Assembly: GCA_964555935.1 (NCBI GenBank)
Contig: CAZKUN010000391.1
Location: 1 to 6,158 of the forward strand
Direction: 5' to 3'
Source of the DNA: CAZKUN01 sp964555935
GTDB lineage: Bacteria; Armatimonadota; Zipacnadia; Zipacnadales; VGFC01
DNA: 6,158 bases
A model generated the notes under the pieces. That model worked only from the letters and a program-made list of their open reading frames with translations. It made no database searches and was not told where the DNA came from. A program made the translations under genes and the position numbers. How positions within the stretch are numbered: position 1 is the first letter of the stretch; the number at the start of each line of letters is the position of its first letter. Shown here in pieces: positions 5,176 through 6,158 of the stretch.

Positions 5176-5904
5176 ATGGATCAGGAAGATCAGCCGATCG
5201 TCGAGGAGCCCGTGCCGCCGGAAGCTCTGGTCTGGGAGCATACGTTACGAGGAACCGTCATGATGCGCCGCGGGGGCCGTAGTCTCCGCCGCCGCCGCGT
5301 CGGCGGGGTGATCGGCATTACCGTGGGGCTCTTGGTTGGTTGCGGGCTGGGGTGGTTCGCACTATATGGTCCCACGCCGACGGTTACCACGGCCGTCGGC
5401 TCGGGCGCATACCGAGAGACGCCGGGCAGAGAGACCATGGCGGAGGAGAGGCTCAGGGAGCGAACGTCGGTGAGCCACGAGTCAGAAACGGTGCGCTACG
5501 TTGTGGGGGCCGTCGCTGTGGTGTGTCTGGGGGTGGTCACTCCGCTGTGCATCCTGTTCCTCCTCGCGCGCGAGGAGATTGAGATCGGGAACGGAGAGTA
5601 CCGGCGCAGCTTCCGGCTGCTTGGCGCTCCCCGGTTCGGACGGACGTTTGCGCTGGAGGCGATCACGGATGTGCAGGCCAAGAAGGTGAGAATGAGTACC
5701 CGCACGCGAAGACGGCCGCCGCCGGGCACCGTCAGGGCGACGGTGGAGGGCACTGAGCAGTACATGCCGATGATCCACGTGGTCGCGGGTGAGGAGGAGG
5801 ATAAGTTCAACAGCTTCGTGTGGTTGGAGGAGAACGAGGCCTTCGCTACATTCCTGTTGGCCCTGGCGAACGGCGCTCCGCTCGGAGGGTCTGGATCCGA
5901 GTGA
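5176..5904 (+). CDS. Two-TM membrane protein with cytoplasmic PH-like beta domain, function unknown
   Basis: The protein has 242 residues from ATG at 5176. An acidic N-terminus (1-22) is followed by a very basic stretch (RRGGRSLRRRR, 31-41) just before TM1 (about 43-64), which places the N-terminus in the cytoplasm. A polar outer loop (65-106) with many Glu/Arg residues precedes TM2 (about 108-131). Residues 132-232 face the cytoplasm and begin REEIEIGNGEYRRSFRLLG, then FALEAITDVQAKKV. This pattern of strands with a basic turn and an 'I-x-x-V' strand resembles bacterial PH-like (bPH) domains in small membrane proteins, and the family match is an inference from pattern only. A second basic run (RTRRRPPPG, 176-184) may be a membrane-facing loop. 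LVGC (53-56) inside TM1 looks like a lipobox, but the 40-residue charged n-region argues against lipidation. The gene is alone in its transcript as far as the window shows. Confidence 0.8.
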   Translation: MDQEDQPIVEEPVPPEALVWEHTLRGTVMMRRGGRSLRRRRVGGVIGITVGLLVGCGLGWFALYGPTPTVTTAVGSGAYRETPGRETMAEERLRERTSVSHESETVRYVVGAVAVVCLGVVTPLCILFLLAREEIEIGNGEYRRSFRLLGAPRFGRTFALEAITDVQAKKVRMSTRTRRRPPPGTVRATVEGTEQYMPMIHVVAGEEEDKFNSFVWLEENEAFATFLLALANGAPLGGSGSE

Positions 5905-6158
5905 GGGCGGGGGTAGGCTCTTCCGGCGGGCGGGAAGACGAGGGCAAGACCGTGCCGGACCTCGCCGTAGCCAGAGGCCACGTTGGGGTGGCAACCACCA
6001 TCCGAGGGGAGAGACTGCTGGGCCTGGGCTGGCGGAGATGACAGGTCACTCTGTGAGGGAGCGATGGACGGGATGCAACGTGCAGCACGGAACGGTGCAA
6101 GTGGTCCTGACCTCCCCCCATTAACGGTACCACTCACAGTCTCATGGATTCGTTGCCT
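5905..6158. other. Terminal 254-base region, no gene seen
   Basis: Stop codons and poor starts break every plausible frame. A 28-codon frame from ATG at 6037 has its Shine-Dalgarno-like GGCGGAG touching the start codon, and ATG at 6144 has no ribosome site. Small inverted repeats occur at 5919-5938, 5987-5999 (GGTGG-CAA-CCACC) and 6079-6089 (CGTGC-A-GCACG). The last 40 bases are less GC-rich and could hold upstream signals for a gene beyond the window. Confidence 0.5.
5919..5938 (+). terminator. Terminator-like hairpin after the membrane-protein gene
   Basis: TCTTCC (5919-5924) pairs with GGAAGA (5933-5938) around an 8-base G-rich loop, beginning 14 bases after the TGA stop. The stem has no T-run behind it. 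Its position at the gene end is the main support. Confidence 0.35.

Noticed and set aside
5496..6137. 213-codon minus-strand open frame reaching into the right-hand gap
   Set aside because: Most of it is antisense to the membrane-protein gene, the product is Ser/Pro/Arg-rich with no domain, and the GTG start has no clear ribosome site.

Overview
This is a GC-rich bacterial chromosomal window. It holds the last codons of one gene and five complete protein-coding genes, with no tRNA, rRNA, CRISPR array, transposase or integrase that I can see. The gene mix fits an environmental Gram-negative-type lineage such as Planctomycetota, Armatimonadota or Hydrogenedentota: a secreted parallel beta-helix protein, a cysteine-packed exported protein, an ankyrin lipoprotein, and mostly single genes with sizeable spacers. 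No marker gene is present, so the lineage is only a guess. Good GGAG/GGAGGT-type ribosome binding sites stand before four of the five genes and fix their starts. The fifth gene (AlbA_2) has only a G-run.

Layout: (1) 1-59, C-terminal tail of a plus-strand gene, followed by a hairpin at 67-96. (2) 158-754, minus: an exported protein with 20 cysteines, built from CxxC/CxC units and a tandem 15-residue repeat, followed by a small globular domain. (3) 896-2647, minus: a secreted right-handed parallel beta-helix protein with a visible Cys/Asn ladder. (4) 2776-3894, minus: a Schlafen/AlbA_2-domain protein with a beta-sandwich-like C-terminal half. (5) 3895-4378: a 484-base divergent intergenic region with no convincing gene but several inverted repeats, including a nested fold at 4046-4112. 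(6) 4379-4993, plus: an ankyrin-repeat lipoprotein, closed by a GC-rich hairpin. (7) A strong two-part hairpin at 5047-5079. (8) 5176-5904, plus: a two-TM membrane protein with a cytoplasmic beta-rich domain resembling bacterial PH domains. (9) 5905-6158: no gene seen.

The three minus-strand genes are 128 and 141 bases apart, and the two plus-strand genes 182 bases apart with hairpins between them. Tight operons are therefore not supported, and I see no shared pathway. Three of the five complete genes encode proteins exported from the cytoplasm, and a fourth is an integral membrane protein. I found no clear new multi-gene system. The items most worth follow-up are the Cys-rich exported protein, the AlbA_2 protein with a Glu-to-Gln change in its signature motif, and the structured non-coding elements at 3973-3986, 4046-4112 and 5047-5079.
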